Origin: Torreya grandis
Lineage: Eukaryota > Streptophyta > Pinopsida > Cupressales > Taxaceae
Direction of reading: 5' to 3'
Length of the DNA: 64,000 nucleotides
NCBI GenBank assembly: GCA_037957365.1
Contig: JARHVA010000123.1
Coordinates: 2,854,001-2,918,000, forward strand
Position 1 is the stretch's first letter. Each line of letters begins with the position of its first letter. The notes under the pieces are model-generated. The model was not told the DNA's origin. It saw only the letters and a list, made by a program, of their open reading frames with translations, and did no database searches. The translations under genes were made by a program, and so were the position numbers. Of the stretch, positions 37,506 through 49,002 are shown in pieces.

Positions 37506-38336
37506 ATGGAGGAGTTGAAAAGCACAGATGGTCACTCACGGTCCTATGGAAAGAAAGAGCAGGTAAAAGATTATTGCTGGTTGGTAGCAGATCAGCGTGA
37601 AGAAACTAAAGATACAGATGTAGCAGGTGTTGTTGCACAGGATGTGTTTGCAGGTTTCTTGGATAAAGTTGAATCTTGGATAAAAGATTCGGTTGCCTCT
37701 TTCCATGCAGTTCCAGGTAGAGGAGCTGGTGAGCCTTGCCAAAGAATTGGCAAAGGGGAAGTGAAGCTGAAATTGCAGGCGGCCAACACGCAGGGGTTGA
37801 TGAAGGTCATGCAGGTCCCAGGCTTGGAGATATGGCTAATTTCTTCAGAAAGATTGGGTGATGAGAGATGCACAAGAACTCTCACAGCGGATGCACTTGA
37901 ATTAGCTGGTGGTAAGAAAACAAGTATCCTTTATCTACTTGTTTATATTATTGATTCTTCTTTTGTTGCGGAGACGTGGCTTCGTAGGCTTGGTCACATG
38001 AGCAGAAAGGAGATGCATGTTCTTATGCGGAAGACAGATATATTTGACAGGCTTAAGAACTGGAAAGCCTTGGTGTTTATGGAGGAGATGGCAGACAGAA
38101 CCCAGTGGATGTGGCTGGATACTTCTGAGCAGGGCAGTTTGGACATGGGTTTTGATTCAAAGAAGCTCGCGGGTAAAAAGTCATCACTCACAGGCGAACA
38201 CAGGTACCGATGTCGGTCAGGAGGAACCGGCGTCGAACAGACAGGTGCCGATGTCGGTCATGTGCAGACCGAAGCCGGTGATGTCGGGCAGGGTAAGACC
38301 GATGTCGGTCATGGGACCGACGTCGGCAGTATGTAA
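37506..38336 (+). CDS. Shortened copia polyprotein, unit 5 (276 aa, open)
   Basis: The second intact 276-codon version. It differs from unit 2 by a few substitutions, for example E-to-K in the REETKD segment and K-to-M in HVLMRKT. It keeps the zinc-knuckle-like, protease-like (DSVAS, residues 61-65) and pre-integrase (LGHMS, 162-166) blocks and the DVG tail. As in unit 2, the protease glycine is lost and integrase and RT are mostly deleted, so no enzyme activity is expected. Confidence 0.75.
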   Translation: MEELKSTDGHSRSYGKKEQVKDYCWLVADQREETKDTDVAGVVAQDVFAGFLDKVESWIKDSVASFHAVPGRGAGEPCQRIGKGEVKLKLQAANTQGLMKVMQVPGLEIWLISSERLGDERCTRTLTADALELAGGKKTSILYLLVYIIDSSFVAETWLRRLGHMSRKEMHVLMRKTDIFDRLKNWKALVFMEEMADRTQWMWLDTSEQGSLDMGFDSKKLAGKKSSLTGEHRYRCRSGGTGVEQTGADVGHVQTEAGDVGQGKTDVGHGTDVGSM

Positions 38337-38877
38337 GACCAATGTCGGTTAGGAGAACCGACGTCGACAGAAGGGACACCAGCACAGGCAGGTTGGTAGT
38401 CAGGTACAGACGCATGGAACCGACGTCGGTCGGATGCAGACTGTGGAGTGACCGAGGTCGGTCACTGTAACAAATTTTTGGGTGGACAGCAAGCTGTCAA
38501 GGAGTCTCAAACACCCATACGGAGGACTGAAGGTGTAAGTAGGCCCTCAAATTTGTGTTCCTCTTCTTTATACATGTTGCTGATTGTAGAGCAGGAAGGA
38601 TCCAGAAAATAGGTGTGAGCTTGGCATGGATGAGGATGTGATTCCTTGGAGGAGAACCAGACAGGTTTGTTTTGGTAGAGATGCCAGCAGGTATGAAAGC
38701 ATAGAGATGAATGGATTCCTTAGTAGAAGAATAGAGAGAATGGATACGTGAGATGGAAGACCAGGTATATGGTCTTGTGGAGCTGCAGGACAGTGGTACA
38801 GGTTTTGACAGGTGGAGGACGGAGCATGGCTTCAGTCAATGTCAGGGTAACTACTGTGGTTTTGTCTTACCAGGGGG

Positions 38878-39304
38878 ATGATGAGTCATGACATCATTCT
38901 GTGTTGTTTGTGGATGGTATGTTTTGCTATAGCAGTTTTGTACATACAGGGTTTTGCTGAGCTAAGGGTAAGATTAGTTCAGTGGCATGTCAGGAGGAGT
39001 TTGGAGCAGTGGAATTCTTTGACATGGGAGACATGGAGATCACAGGTTGATTTTGTCTCGAGTGGGAGCTGATGTGAATCAGGTGTTGGCGAGGTTTAGG
39101 ATGCAGAACCGGAGCACACTAAGGGCTGGACAGGTACAGTGTCCGAAATCACATGAGGTCTGGTATAGACCTGAGTATTCCCATGCAGTGGGAGCTGTCA
39201 GAGAGTTAGGAGCCAATTCGGGGAAGTGGGTTCTCAGGTTTTTTGAGAGGGACCGGCAGCAGGTGTTGCTATGCAGGGTCAGGACTTCACTACAAGTGTT
39301 GTAG
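38878..39304 (+). pseudogene. Copia RT/RNase H remnant, unit 5
   Basis: Same blocks as in unit 1. The active-site segment is worn further (TTTGTGGATGG in place of TATGTGGATGG), and an 85-codon frame (39047-39304) is open. Confidence 0.8.
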
Positions 39305-39464
39305 GTTCAGATGTGGCAGGGTACTCGGATGACAGGTGGTACACCACGAGATGTGTGGTGGGTTGTCTTCAGGGGGGAGCTTGAAGAGGGATACAAACCA
39401 GGAAACAGATTAGACGGAGTACAGGTACAGGTACAGTGCAGCTATTTATCTCCAAGTGGGAGAT

Positions 39465-40641
39465 TGTTAGGATTGTGGAGCTAAAAGCTTCACTGATGCA
39501 GACATGGAGGAGGTTGCAGAATGAGTTGCCGAAGTGTCAGAAGTGTTTGGCGTTGGTCTGGCCAACCGGCGTCGGCAAGGTAAGACAGGAAGGCAACCGA
39601 CGTCGGTCATATATCGGCCGGCGTCGGTGACCCCAGGCAGACAGGGACCGACGTCGGTCGCCTGTGTGGTTCGACTGCGAGCTATTTATGGGCAGTTAGC
39701 TAACGAACCAAGTGTTTGCATGATGAGCGCTAATTTTAGACTCATAACTGCAGATCTAATTATGGTAATTAGATGTCTAATCATTGTTTGGATGAGATCT
39801 ATATAATAGACTCATGGTTGTATTGGAAAAGTGTGCTAGGGAGTAAGAGAGCATAATTATAAGCTCCTTCTGTGTGTGAGGTAGAGCTATGGTGCGTTCC
39901 TCCTAGTGCCACAGTACCAGGTGTGTTGGTGCTGGATTGGAGAGCCAGCTGGGTTCTTCAAGAGTGTAGGATCTTGGTCACAGTTGCATGGCCTATATAG
40001 GAGATCTACATGATAAGTAAGATCGTTGATCTGCAGGTGTATGTGTGTGCAAGGTCGAGGTTCACAGGTGAATAGAACCATTGTTTGATTTGCAGGTGTG
40101 CAAGGTCATATAGACAGCAACACAACAGGGAGCAGTATTAGGCAGGATCTACTTGGAGTACAGGTGTGTACTCGGATAGAGCAAGAGGAAGGCAAGGGAG
40201 TTCCTTCCATAAGTATGGTTTGTTGAATTGCAGGTTGTTGCAGATTCATGGGAGATCTACTTGAAGTACCTTGAGTACTTGTGGAGCACGTGGAGTGCTT
40301 GTGGAGTGCGTGGAGCACTTGTGGTGTGCGTGGAGCACGGGAGGTGAACACCAACTCTGTATTTGAGTTGGGTGTTGGGACCTGTGAGAGGGAGAGCTTT
40401 GGGGAGAAGAATTACTGTTCACTTGAGGTGTGGGAAACCTCTGTAAGGTGGTGGAGAAGAAGTGGCATCTTCTTTATTGTATTCTTTTCTATATAAAGTG
40501 TTAATACAATTTGGTATTGTCTCTCATATCATGTGTTATTCTGAATTCTAGTTACTTGGTGAATCTGGTTAATTTACGCATATCAAGTTGCTTGGTTTGG
40601 TAATCAAATTGTGTGCTTCCGATTTATCATTCCTCCCAACA
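39465..40641 (+). repeat. Array LTR 6
   Basis: The outermost right LTR, followed directly by the GAGAA target duplication (40642-40646) and not by a primer site. Private variants include AATTTACGCATATC and TTCCGATTTATC near the end. Confidence 0.96.
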
Positions 40642-40646
40642 GAGAA

Positions 40647-41155
40647 TGTAGTTCTAGCTTGTATGTATTTAAGAGTAAGGGTGATGAGGTTGGTCCTGGT
40701 AACCAAACTCTAATTATTGAGTGATTATGTATACTGTATTGAAACTTGTTTATGCATTATATATATGGACCTATTGTTATATGTACATTGTGTCACTTGG
40801 TATTTTGATTTGTGGCATTGTGTATTTGAGTAAATGTTTGATTATATTCATTGCTTATGTGTTGATATATAAATGTATTATGTGTCTAGATAATGGTAAT
40901 TGATTGTAATTATATATAGATGTTTGAGTAAAGATTGATATTGGATTAAGAGCATTAGTTATTACTATCAATGACATAGAAGTGTCATACTATACATGAG
41001 TATGAATCATGTGACTATGACATGCACTATCTATATCCTGATTGCATAGTAAATAAGTGACCATACACTCATATTGTGTAGGTGTAGAAGTAAACTCTAG
41101 AACTGATACTGATCATGGTGCACTACTGGTAGCTAGATTTGTAGACTCTATAATG
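40647..41155 (+). other. Right flank of the copia array, no gene recognised
   Basis: AT-rich sequence that would have been continuous with the mobile-domain pseudogene before the insertion. I could not extend that protein's similarity into it. Confidence 0.4.
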
Positions 41156-41326
41156 AATATCTTAATCGACTATCATAATAAAATTAGTTTTTGATCTTTG
41201 TGATCTTTGGAAAATATCTTAATCGGTTATCATACTAAAGCTATGTTTTGATCTCTATTATATCTAACAAATATCTTAATAGGTTTTCATATTGAAATTG
41301 TGTTGTGAGTTGATTTCCATTTTTTC
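41156..41326 (+). repeat. 57-bp tandem repeat, three copies
   Basis: Units begin AATATCTTAATCGACTATCA (41156), AATATCTTAATCGGTTATCA (41213) and AATATCTTAATAGGTTTTCA (41270), spaced exactly 57 bp. Confidence 0.9.
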
Positions 41327-42129
41327 ACCATGCTGCTATAAGTAGATTGATCTCTGTGAACTGGTTTCCAACTCTACTAACTCTATGGTGCATGAGATCT
41401 CACATAAGTAGGTGTCCTATAAACTACCTAGCTAATACAATTAAAAACCAATGGCTCCTTGAAAGGAATGTCTAGGGATTACTCACTTTTAGAGGAATGT
41501 GATCTAGGAGAGTGTGGGGAAGGAGATCTTTATGCCCCCTACGTGAATGTTATAATGCCTCTATCAACATACTGGTCAAAATGATCTATGAGTGCACAAT
41601 AAGTGTTGTCCCAATGTCCATTGATTTGATGATAATTAAAATATCGTTTATTCCTTATTCTATGCAATTGATGTTTTAGATAGTGATTAGCAAGGGAAAC
41701 TGAGATCATCCCCTATCTAATAATGTAAATAAGAAATCATGAGGCCTATCTCAATCTAAAAATTGTATAGCCCCTATGTTGATGTCATGTGCTCTATTCA
41801 CTATTGGAGATGCTCTTTGCCCTTGTTGAGTATCTTGATTTGTTATTTCTATTCCAATTTTTCATTAATCATGGGTGGATTAGGTGCCTGTATCATATTG
41901 GATTACTATGATTGTGATAGATCTAAATCCAAATATCCCTCTGAATGTGTCTCAACTAGTCCTAATTTCTTCTCTAATTCCAAAGTTGTGTAACATAGAT
42001 GGTGGAATGATTTGGATGTCTCATATAACAATTTCTCTTTAAGAGGAAAAATGAGCACTCTAGCAAAGATGTACTATGTCTCTAATTTTTTTAGTTGGTA
42101 GATCAATTGTTGCATACATGATTTGAATC
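41327..42129. other. No gene recognised
   Basis: AT-rich. By position it may be the decayed continuation of the minus-strand gag fragment, but no motif was seen. A 76-codon plus-strand frame at 41763-41993 has no recognisable content. Confidence 0.35.
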
Positions 42130-42712
42130 GTAAGATGTAATCATTTATTATTTATGGCTCACCTTAGTGTAGTGAAGGCAATCTCTCATATGTGGCTTGA
42201 GGCTCCTTATTTTGAATATAATGCATGAGAAATACTTATTCTAACTCATCGTATGTATGTAGTGAACCATTGGGGAGTGAATGATGGAACCACTTTAAGG
42301 CCTCATCCTCTAGAGTCTATGGAAATAACTATAAGAGAATCAAACTGTGAGTGACATGTGTCATAGCCTTTATATAAGATTTGAGGTACAATTATGGGTC
42401 TCCATATCCATTTAACTTTGGTAATATTGGTATTTGAAACTACTTTGGTAATTTTTGATTGAAGATTCTATGTGGGATAGGATTTCCATGGATAGCATTA
42501 GAATCAATCTAAGAATAATATGTTCTAATTTCCAAGGTGAGATGGTGTACTTGTTGTTGTAAAGTAACCACAACTTGCAACAAAGATATGACTTCTTTTG
42601 AAGGTATATTAACATCATCAATAGGTTTGTAAACCTTGAACCTTAATATTAATTTAGCCATTAGCACACTACATTTGGGAGCCTTGGTAGAGATAGTGGA
42701 TTTTCTCACCAT
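42130..42712 (-). pseudogene. Ty3/gypsy gag fragment
   Basis: Minus-strand translation from about 42,420 downward gives KLNGYGDP, LKSYIKAMTHVTHS, TLEDEALKWFHHSLPNGSL, TYDELE and NKEPQATYERL, the standard retrotransposon gag capsid pattern. An N-terminal piece (42,509-42,712) contains LKLILRF-type and QQQVHHL sequence, possibly a coiled region. Stops interrupt it. No LTR, protease or RT partner was identified. Confidence 0.75.
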
Positions 42713-42921
42713 AACCTTTGGACGTGTGATATCTTGGACATATTTAGAGGGAAATTGGTTATCACCCTTGTGGAGGTTAGTATGAGAAATGGGTTCTAAT
42801 ATAGTAAGGAGGGATAGGGGAGTTTCATTGGTATCTCTTATAAACTATGGTGAAGCATAGTGTCAAATATCTCACTCAAATCTTATAGTGAAGCATGGTG
42901 TCAAGTCTCTCACTCAAATCT

Positions 42922-42991
42922 TAGATAAACTATGTCAGATGTTGATGGTGTCAAATCTCTCTCAAACTTTTGAATGCTTCCATTGTTGTTA
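42922..42991 (+). repeat. 70-bp direct repeat, copy 1
   Basis: Starts TAGATAAACTATGTCAGATG and matches 44302-44371 with few differences. Immediately upstream (42,836-42,920) are related short repeats containing GTGAAGCAT(A/G)GTGTCAA. Confidence 0.85.
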
Positions 42992-43944
42992 TCAACTCAC
43001 AATTTATCTAACGTAGTTGAGTCTTCTAGTTGGTTATCAATGTCTTCTAGTTGGTAATCAGTGTTTTATGTTTATGAGTCGATAGGTTTAATTTATTATC
43101 ATAAGTTGAGTTAAATAGCTAAAATATATGTTTAATAATTTTTAATTCCTTATTATTTGTATCCATATGATTTCAAAAAGTGCACCATGTTTTCACCCAT
43201 TTGGATAATTATTAAAATTCTTTCTTAGTGTGATAATTATTAAAATTCTTTAGGTTGATGTTATGTTTTCTAGAATTTAGGGTTACTATTATTATTTTCA
43301 AAAATGCTTTCAATACTATTAAAATTATTAACAGATTCATTGTTAAACTTTTCATATTGTCATTGTTTTATTAGAATTGAGAGTCAAATTCAATACTTCT
43401 TATATTATAAAGAACATGTTTTTAGGTGATCTCAACGTCTTGAGTCCAATGTCAAATGTGTCAATTTTTTGGGGGAGACTCTATTCCCTTAAAAAAAATA
43501 TGCATTTGATCTCCAATACTTTATCAATTGAGTAAGCAGCTTCACCTATTAGAGGTCAGAGGCACTAGAAGATAAAGGCTTTCTACGCCTCTCATTAGCC
43601 ACTAATGAAGGGGTGATTATACTATAGTGGTTTACTTATTTGATTTTTAGTACTTATTTATATGTGTGAAAAATAAGAAGTGTATTTCTTATTTTCCCAC
43701 ATAGTGTATTACATAAAAAAAGTGTTTAGGATATGCAAGAGTGAAAGTTGAACAGATTGTTCCTACTTGTAGTTCCCACACCATATAGGTTGATGAGGTT
43801 CCCTTAGTGAATGGTTGATGACAAATGGTTCATCTTCAGAGTTCCCACATTGATTCAATTGATGTGTTATCGACAATGAATAGTTGAGGTGTTTTTTCTC
43901 TACTTTTATTAAGTCCTGTGAAAACACAAATTATCATGTAAGGC
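42992..43944 (+). other. Probable 3' end of a copia internal region, no coding recognised
   Basis: AT-rich DNA leading into a polypurine tract and an LTR. No protein motif could be read. Confidence 0.4.
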
Positions 43945-43957
43945 CTAAGGGGGGGAA
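43945..43957 (+). promoter_or_regulatory. Polypurine tract
   Basis: CTAAGGGGGGGAA directly abuts the TGTTAGG start of the next LTR, marking it as a 3' LTR of a plus-strand copia-type element. Confidence 0.75.
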
Positions 43958-44298
43958 TGTTAGGAAATGTTAGTCCTCACATTGATTTTTAATGTGAATA
44001 ATTATGAGATTAATAATTCACTAATAGGTATATTGGGTTAGTAGTTATAATATACTATTTGAGAGTTATATTTTTGTGAGTGACAAAAATATTACATCCA
44101 TAGGTTGCTTGTTAAGATTAAGTTATTTGGGGAGATGCGTTGGTTAAGTAAATCTACATATTTATATGAAAGACATTATTATAAATATGTAAGATTAATA
44201 TTATTATTATAGTAAATGAATAAACTAATATGTTGTGTGCTTTAATATTTCTTTGTGTTTATTCTTGTCATTAATTTACATACGTTAGATCTTTCTCA
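43958..44298 (+). repeat. Copia-type 3' LTR, plus orientation
   Basis: Starts TGTTAGGAAATGTTAGTCC and is the inverted counterpart of 44727-45078. The 3' end is uncertain: the last aligned phrase is TTAGATCTT, and CA occurs at 44297-44298. Confidence 0.8.
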
Positions 44299-44301
44299 AA
44301 C

Positions 44302-44371
44302 TAGATAAACTATGTCAGATGTTGATGGTGTCAAATCTCTCTAAAACTTTTGGATGCTTCCATTATTATTC
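44302..44371 (+). repeat. 70-bp direct repeat, copy 2
   Basis: Matches 42922-42991. It begins a few bases after the plus-strand LTR, so the two copies flank a 1,310-bp segment that ends with that LTR. Confidence 0.85.
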
Positions 44372-44726
44372 ACAAATATTCAATATAGATCTTAAAATAA
44401 TAGACCTTTTTTATGATTTCTAATGCTTTACCAAGCTCTATCTTCACACAGGCTACGCACTGAGAATTGATATTACAATAACTGATTTTATTTGCTTCTC
44501 TTTCAATTATGAGAAATCATGCATATTAGCACAATTTGAAAAAATACCTTAATGACTACAAAACTACATAAACTACTACAAATATATATTAATGTGTAAA
44601 GGAACAAATCTATATAAACATAATTTTAAATATCAATGGGACAATGACCAGTATGACAACCCCTAGTGAATTTATTAGATTTTCATCACATGAATCAGAT
44701 GTTACTCTAATACCAATAATACAAAT

Positions 44727-45078
44727 TGTAAGATCTAATACAAAGATATAACTTATGAAAATTAATGGTAAGAATAAATACAAATAAATATTAAATCACA
44801 CACTATATTATTTTATTCACTCATTACAATAACAATATGAAGTTTACATATTTATAGGAATGTCTTTCATATAAATATGAATATTTACTTAATCAATGAA
44901 TCTTCCCAAATAATTCAATCTTAAAAAACAATTTATGGATGTAATGTTATTTTTACACACAATAATATAACTCTTAAATAATATATTCTAACTACTAACT
45001 CAATATACCTATTAGTGAACTATTACTCTCGTAATTATTCACATTACAAATCAATGTGAGGACTAACATTTCCTAACA
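44727..45078 (-). repeat. Copia-type 5' LTR, minus orientation, with primer site
   Basis: On the minus strand it starts TGTTAGGAAATGTTAGTCC at 45078 and ends ATCTTACA at 44727 (352 bp). About 11 bp further is TGGTATTAGAGT (44704-44715, minus strand), one base off the initiator-Met primer site. The sequence beyond toward 44,372 would be its internal leader. It is about 85-90% similar to the inverted copy by eye. Confidence 0.82.
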
Positions 45079-45175
45079 AATTTATTACACAAAAAATGGA
45101 GAAGACAAACCCTAAGATGGAACTAGGGTTGTAAAGTAATTTTTAAAGTAATTTGGGTTCACGAAATCATTAAAA

Positions 45176-45231
45176 TTTTAAGGCGTTTACTTTTGTAAAT
45201 ACTATATTGTTAAAGGGTTGAGTAAAGAGGG

Positions 45232-45262
<31 letters not shown>

Positions 45263-46353
45263 CATAAATAGCTAATTTAATTGATTTTCCTAAAATAATG
45301 AATATAAGGAAAAGATATAGGTTAGGAAGATAACGTGGATCCATTTCATTCCTAAACTAAATGTTTTGTTACCTTAAGATAGTAGTACATTTAGATGGAT
45401 GCTAGCGCACTGTGCTATTGGTAAAGGCACCACGTTGATGCCCTTTTATGGATGGGGGGACTGAGACTCTTGTGGATGTTGTGAGAGGTCTTCTGGGTTT
45501 TGTATATATGCTCAAGACCTCTTGATCACTCATATATATCATTGTTTGGATTATTTTCCATTAAAACCCTATTAAACACCTACACATACAAAACAATAAT
45601 AGAATCAAATGTAAAAGGAAAGAGAAAAATGGGTTGTGGGATATTATGATTATGTGATGCAAAACCCCTATTGTTCCGATCACTACCTACATCAACCACA
45701 ATGATAGGGGTCTCAGATTACATGTATTTATCCCTTATGAAGCACACATAATTAACTCGTACGATATGCTGGAATGACTTTTTCTTAGGCCCTTCTTTGA
45801 TCAAGCATGCATATCTGTGTGATGTTGAGTAATATGCAGAGTGTTGAGTTATACTATTGATTGATTTTTATATAATTATGTGCCAAAGTAGTAAGTGATA
45901 TATTTAAAATGCCTTGTGAGGCTCTTTATACATAAATAACTTTAATTTTAATGTAATATGTTTGTTCGTAGGCTGACAAGGTGAAAAGATAGATAAAATT
46001 TAAAGAAGAGACCTAAAAGAAGGGTAAGGACCCATAACAAGATAAAAAATGTGACCAGTGGACAATAGCGCTGAAGTAGACACTAGCATAATACACTACT
46101 ATATAGGGTCATACTATTGTCTTATATGCAAAAAAATGGGTAGTGATTGTAGTAGATAGGCCAAGGGCCCCCTATAACTGGGATACCATGACATAAGACC
46201 ACTGAGGATGAAATAAGTAGGAAAAAATAATTCATAATAAGGACGAAAAAAGTGACCATGTGAATAAGACCTTCATTCATCATTAATAACTTCCTATGAA
46301 AGAGATACAAAATACATAGTACTTATGTTGCTTAACCAAATTAGTGTGTGTAT
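45176..46353 (+). repeat. Dispersed repeat R1, copy b, uninterrupted
   Basis: Aligns with 5816-5861 joined to 16761-17935. The sequence AAAGGGTTGAGTAAAGAGGG at 45,213 is the unoccupied counterpart of the gypsy insertion site. A short (ACAT)n run lies at 45,233-45,261. Confidence 0.88.
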
Positions 46354-46499
46354 AACTATTTCAAATAATATATTAATATCATAATATAGAAAAGTAAAAT
46401 ATCCATATCGAATAACACCCTAAAAATTTATATGCAAGATCAATCCATGTATAAATATTTTAATTATTTCAATACAATCGATTGGCATAGAAATATTCA

Positions 46500-47460
46500 A
46501 CTTGAAAAGTATACCAAGACACCCTTAATTTAGGCATGCCCCCAATGTAAAAAGTGTCCCCTAGGTGTAAGGGATATCCCACATCTATATGTCTATTTAT
46601 AATATGTGTCATGTATGTCTTGAATCCCACTCAAGTATACTATAAAAATCACATACATATAAAATGGATACGTTATTCACCATGTATAATAAAAATAACA
46701 TCAATAAATCATGTAAACTAGAAAATTATGTCATGCATAGATCCTGAATTTGATTTTTTTAATTTTTAATTTTTTTTAAAAAAAATTGAGCACAGTTATA
46801 TCTAATCAAGTAAGCCCAATAGGAAATGTTTTAAAAATATAAAAATAAAATGGATCAACATAATCAATAATGTATATCAACACATAATGTGCACCAAATA
46901 TAATAGTAAAGTAATATCGAGGAAGTGAAGGCAAGAAACACACCCCACTATATATTTCAATTGTAAAATAATGTCTTAAAAGATGACATGGAGGTAGGAA
47001 GATGATTTCCCCTATTTGTAAATAATCAATATCTATTCACATGTCATAATATGTAGGCATGTAATGTATGAAATCATGTAAGTTCAATGTAAGCCATAAC
47101 AATAATAAACATAGATATTCAATACATATATGTGAGTAAGTAGTATGTTGCAAGAAATGTGCATAAGGATAAAGTTGATATAAATTATGTGTCATCATAG
47201 GATGAGTATCATGGATGTCTACATTAGGATTAAAACTCAAAAGTAAGGGCTCGTGAAAGAATCATAACCAAAGTAAGGCAAGGGATATAAGAGTGGTTAA
47301 GGCAAAATCATATGTAATCATATATATCAAAATAGATAAAGGTATGGATAAAGTAACCATTCAACTCTAGATAAAGTGATAAAAAAATAAAACATATATA
47401 ATCCATGTACATTAATTTATGTTCTAGTTACCTAATGATCCCATCCATGGGATACACACA
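46500..47460 (-). repeat. LTR-like repeat, minus orientation
   Basis: On the minus strand it starts TGTGTGTATCCCATGGATGG at 47460 and contains CTTGAGTGGGATTCAAGACA and TAGATGTGGGATATCC segments. These resemble, in the same order, the plus-strand sequence from 51,904 on, though that copy lacks about 500 bp. The far boundary is not determined. Confidence 0.5.
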
Positions 47461-48162
47461 TGTAGATTTTGGATCAATCGGTATATATGTCACATGTTGT
47501 GGACAAGGATAAACATCTATATCTATAGACACTAATATTTGGTATTAGACACTTTATAATGTGTAATTTAACCAAAGTTAACCTACTTGAATTATGTTCA
47601 CATACATGACTCGTATTCATCATTACTCATAGCCATTCTATTATAAATAGGCATGACCATTCCAAATTATCATTATTGTTACATAGGATGTTCCTAGTCT
47701 CTTTCCAAAAAGTTTAATATCATCCTCAAACTATCTCCTAACCTCAAGTCAATGTTATTTTTTCCGAGATAGGTTCATGCCATTGATACAACTTCACTAT
47801 AGTAGAATTATCCACTTAGGGTGGAACTATCCCTGCACCATTTAATGTCTAGTTTCAAAAATTCAAATTTATCATATGGGTCAAGCCATGCATTTTACAT
47901 GTTGATTCAGAGGAAATAACCCAAATATTCAACTATATAAACATATCAAGCTTAAAGATTTATCTATATGACATCTATCTGACACCTACTTGGAACATAT
48001 CTAGCTATCACTAAGAATCACCCCTCAAAAGAGAAATCCCTAAGCTAAGTCTGAATACCATTTGCAATGTCAAGTCATAGGTTTTAAAGTGTTAAAATAT
48101 ATACACATGATTACATAACATACTAGTATTACACAATATTACACACACTAAAATAGGTGGGA
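47461..48162. other. No gene recognised
   Basis: AT-rich. On the minus strand near 48,040-48,068 the phrase ATGGTATTCAGACTTAGC resembles a worn initiator-Met primer site preceded by TTGACA. This suggests an LTR ending there, but I could not define it. Confidence 0.35.
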
Positions 48163-48363
48163 TAAATATGTTTGGTTTAATTTCACTCTTCACAGTAATG
48201 GATAAATAAGAAATATTTAGTCACAGTGAGGTGGCTAAGGTTATTTTAACCCTTACCTTTCAATAAATATGTTTGGTTTAATTTCACTATTCATAGTAAT
48301 GGATACATAGGTAATATTTAGTCACAGTGGGGTGGCTAAGGTTAGTTCAACCCTTACCTTTCA
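48163..48363. repeat. 101-bp tandem duplication
   Basis: Two copies beginning TAAATATGTTTGGTTTAATT at 48163 and 48264, each ending CCCTTACCTTTCA. They differ at a handful of positions. Confidence 0.92.
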
Positions 48364-49002
48364 CCCTTTATCCTAGTTTTATATGTTTCATATAGTGTAA
48401 AACTAAGGTTTGAAGTGAAGACAAGGAAAACAAAGACATTTTCATGGATTTGTAGACATGAGAATATATAATCATCCTTATTAGACACAAGCACACTAGG
48501 AAACATAGAGACAAATCAGTAAAAATATAGTGGAAAGTTTTTTAGAACATTGGGTAAGGTCACACTACATAGGTTTTCAAGGAGTGTAGACTTGTCCAAG
48601 TATGCAAAGAATAAATCCAAACATGCACTAGCCCATTTTATATTTATGTTGACAAATGTATCTCTCTACAAACCTACGTAGACACAAAATAATTTAATTA
48701 TATCATTATTTTAGTATTTTCAATAAATAACAAGTTACCATATTTAACTAATTACACTCAAATTTGTTTAATGATTTTATATATTAAGTAATATAATTTA
48801 TTCAACAATTTTATGCAATCAAGGTCACATAAGTCCTAAAATTAATAAAACATATTGTTCAACCCATTTCTTGTATTGAGCATATCAAACCCTAATATCC
48901 TTGAGAATTACTTTTATTTTCCTAGGGTTTTAGATTTTAGTATTTAATTATAACCTTTAGGCTTGATTTTTTATTTTCTCTCATTACGTAATAATTTAGT
49001 TT
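48364..49002. other. No gene recognised
   Basis: AT-rich spacer between the duplicated segment and the plus-strand gag relic. A 5' LTR of that relic would be expected here, but none could be matched to 51,904-52,671. Confidence 0.4.

Larger units (their letters stand above)
23001..40641 (+). mobile_element. Tandem array of a deleted Ty1/copia element (6 LTRs, 5 internal regions)
   Basis: LTR and internal regions alternate: LTRs start at 23001, 26278, 29575, 32871, 36168 and 39465, all 1,177 bp. Internal regions are 2,100, 2,120, 2,119, 2,120 and 2,120 bp. The array as a whole is flanked by GAGAA at 22996-23000 and 40642-40646. Each LTR starts TGTTAGGATTG and ends CCTCCCAACA. Each internal region begins with the initiator-Met primer site TGGTATCAGAGC and ends with the polypurine tract AAGTGGGAGAT. 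Copia affiliation also follows from protease, pre-integrase and RT/RNase H remnants. Large parts of gag, integrase and RT are missing, so it cannot move by itself. Units are nearly identical, so amplification is recent relative to the rest of the window. Confidence 0.97.

Noticed and set aside
23001..40641. Classical satellite DNA or a host gene tandem cluster
   Set aside because: Each unit has LTR termini, primer site and polypurine tract in the right places, and the whole has one target duplication.
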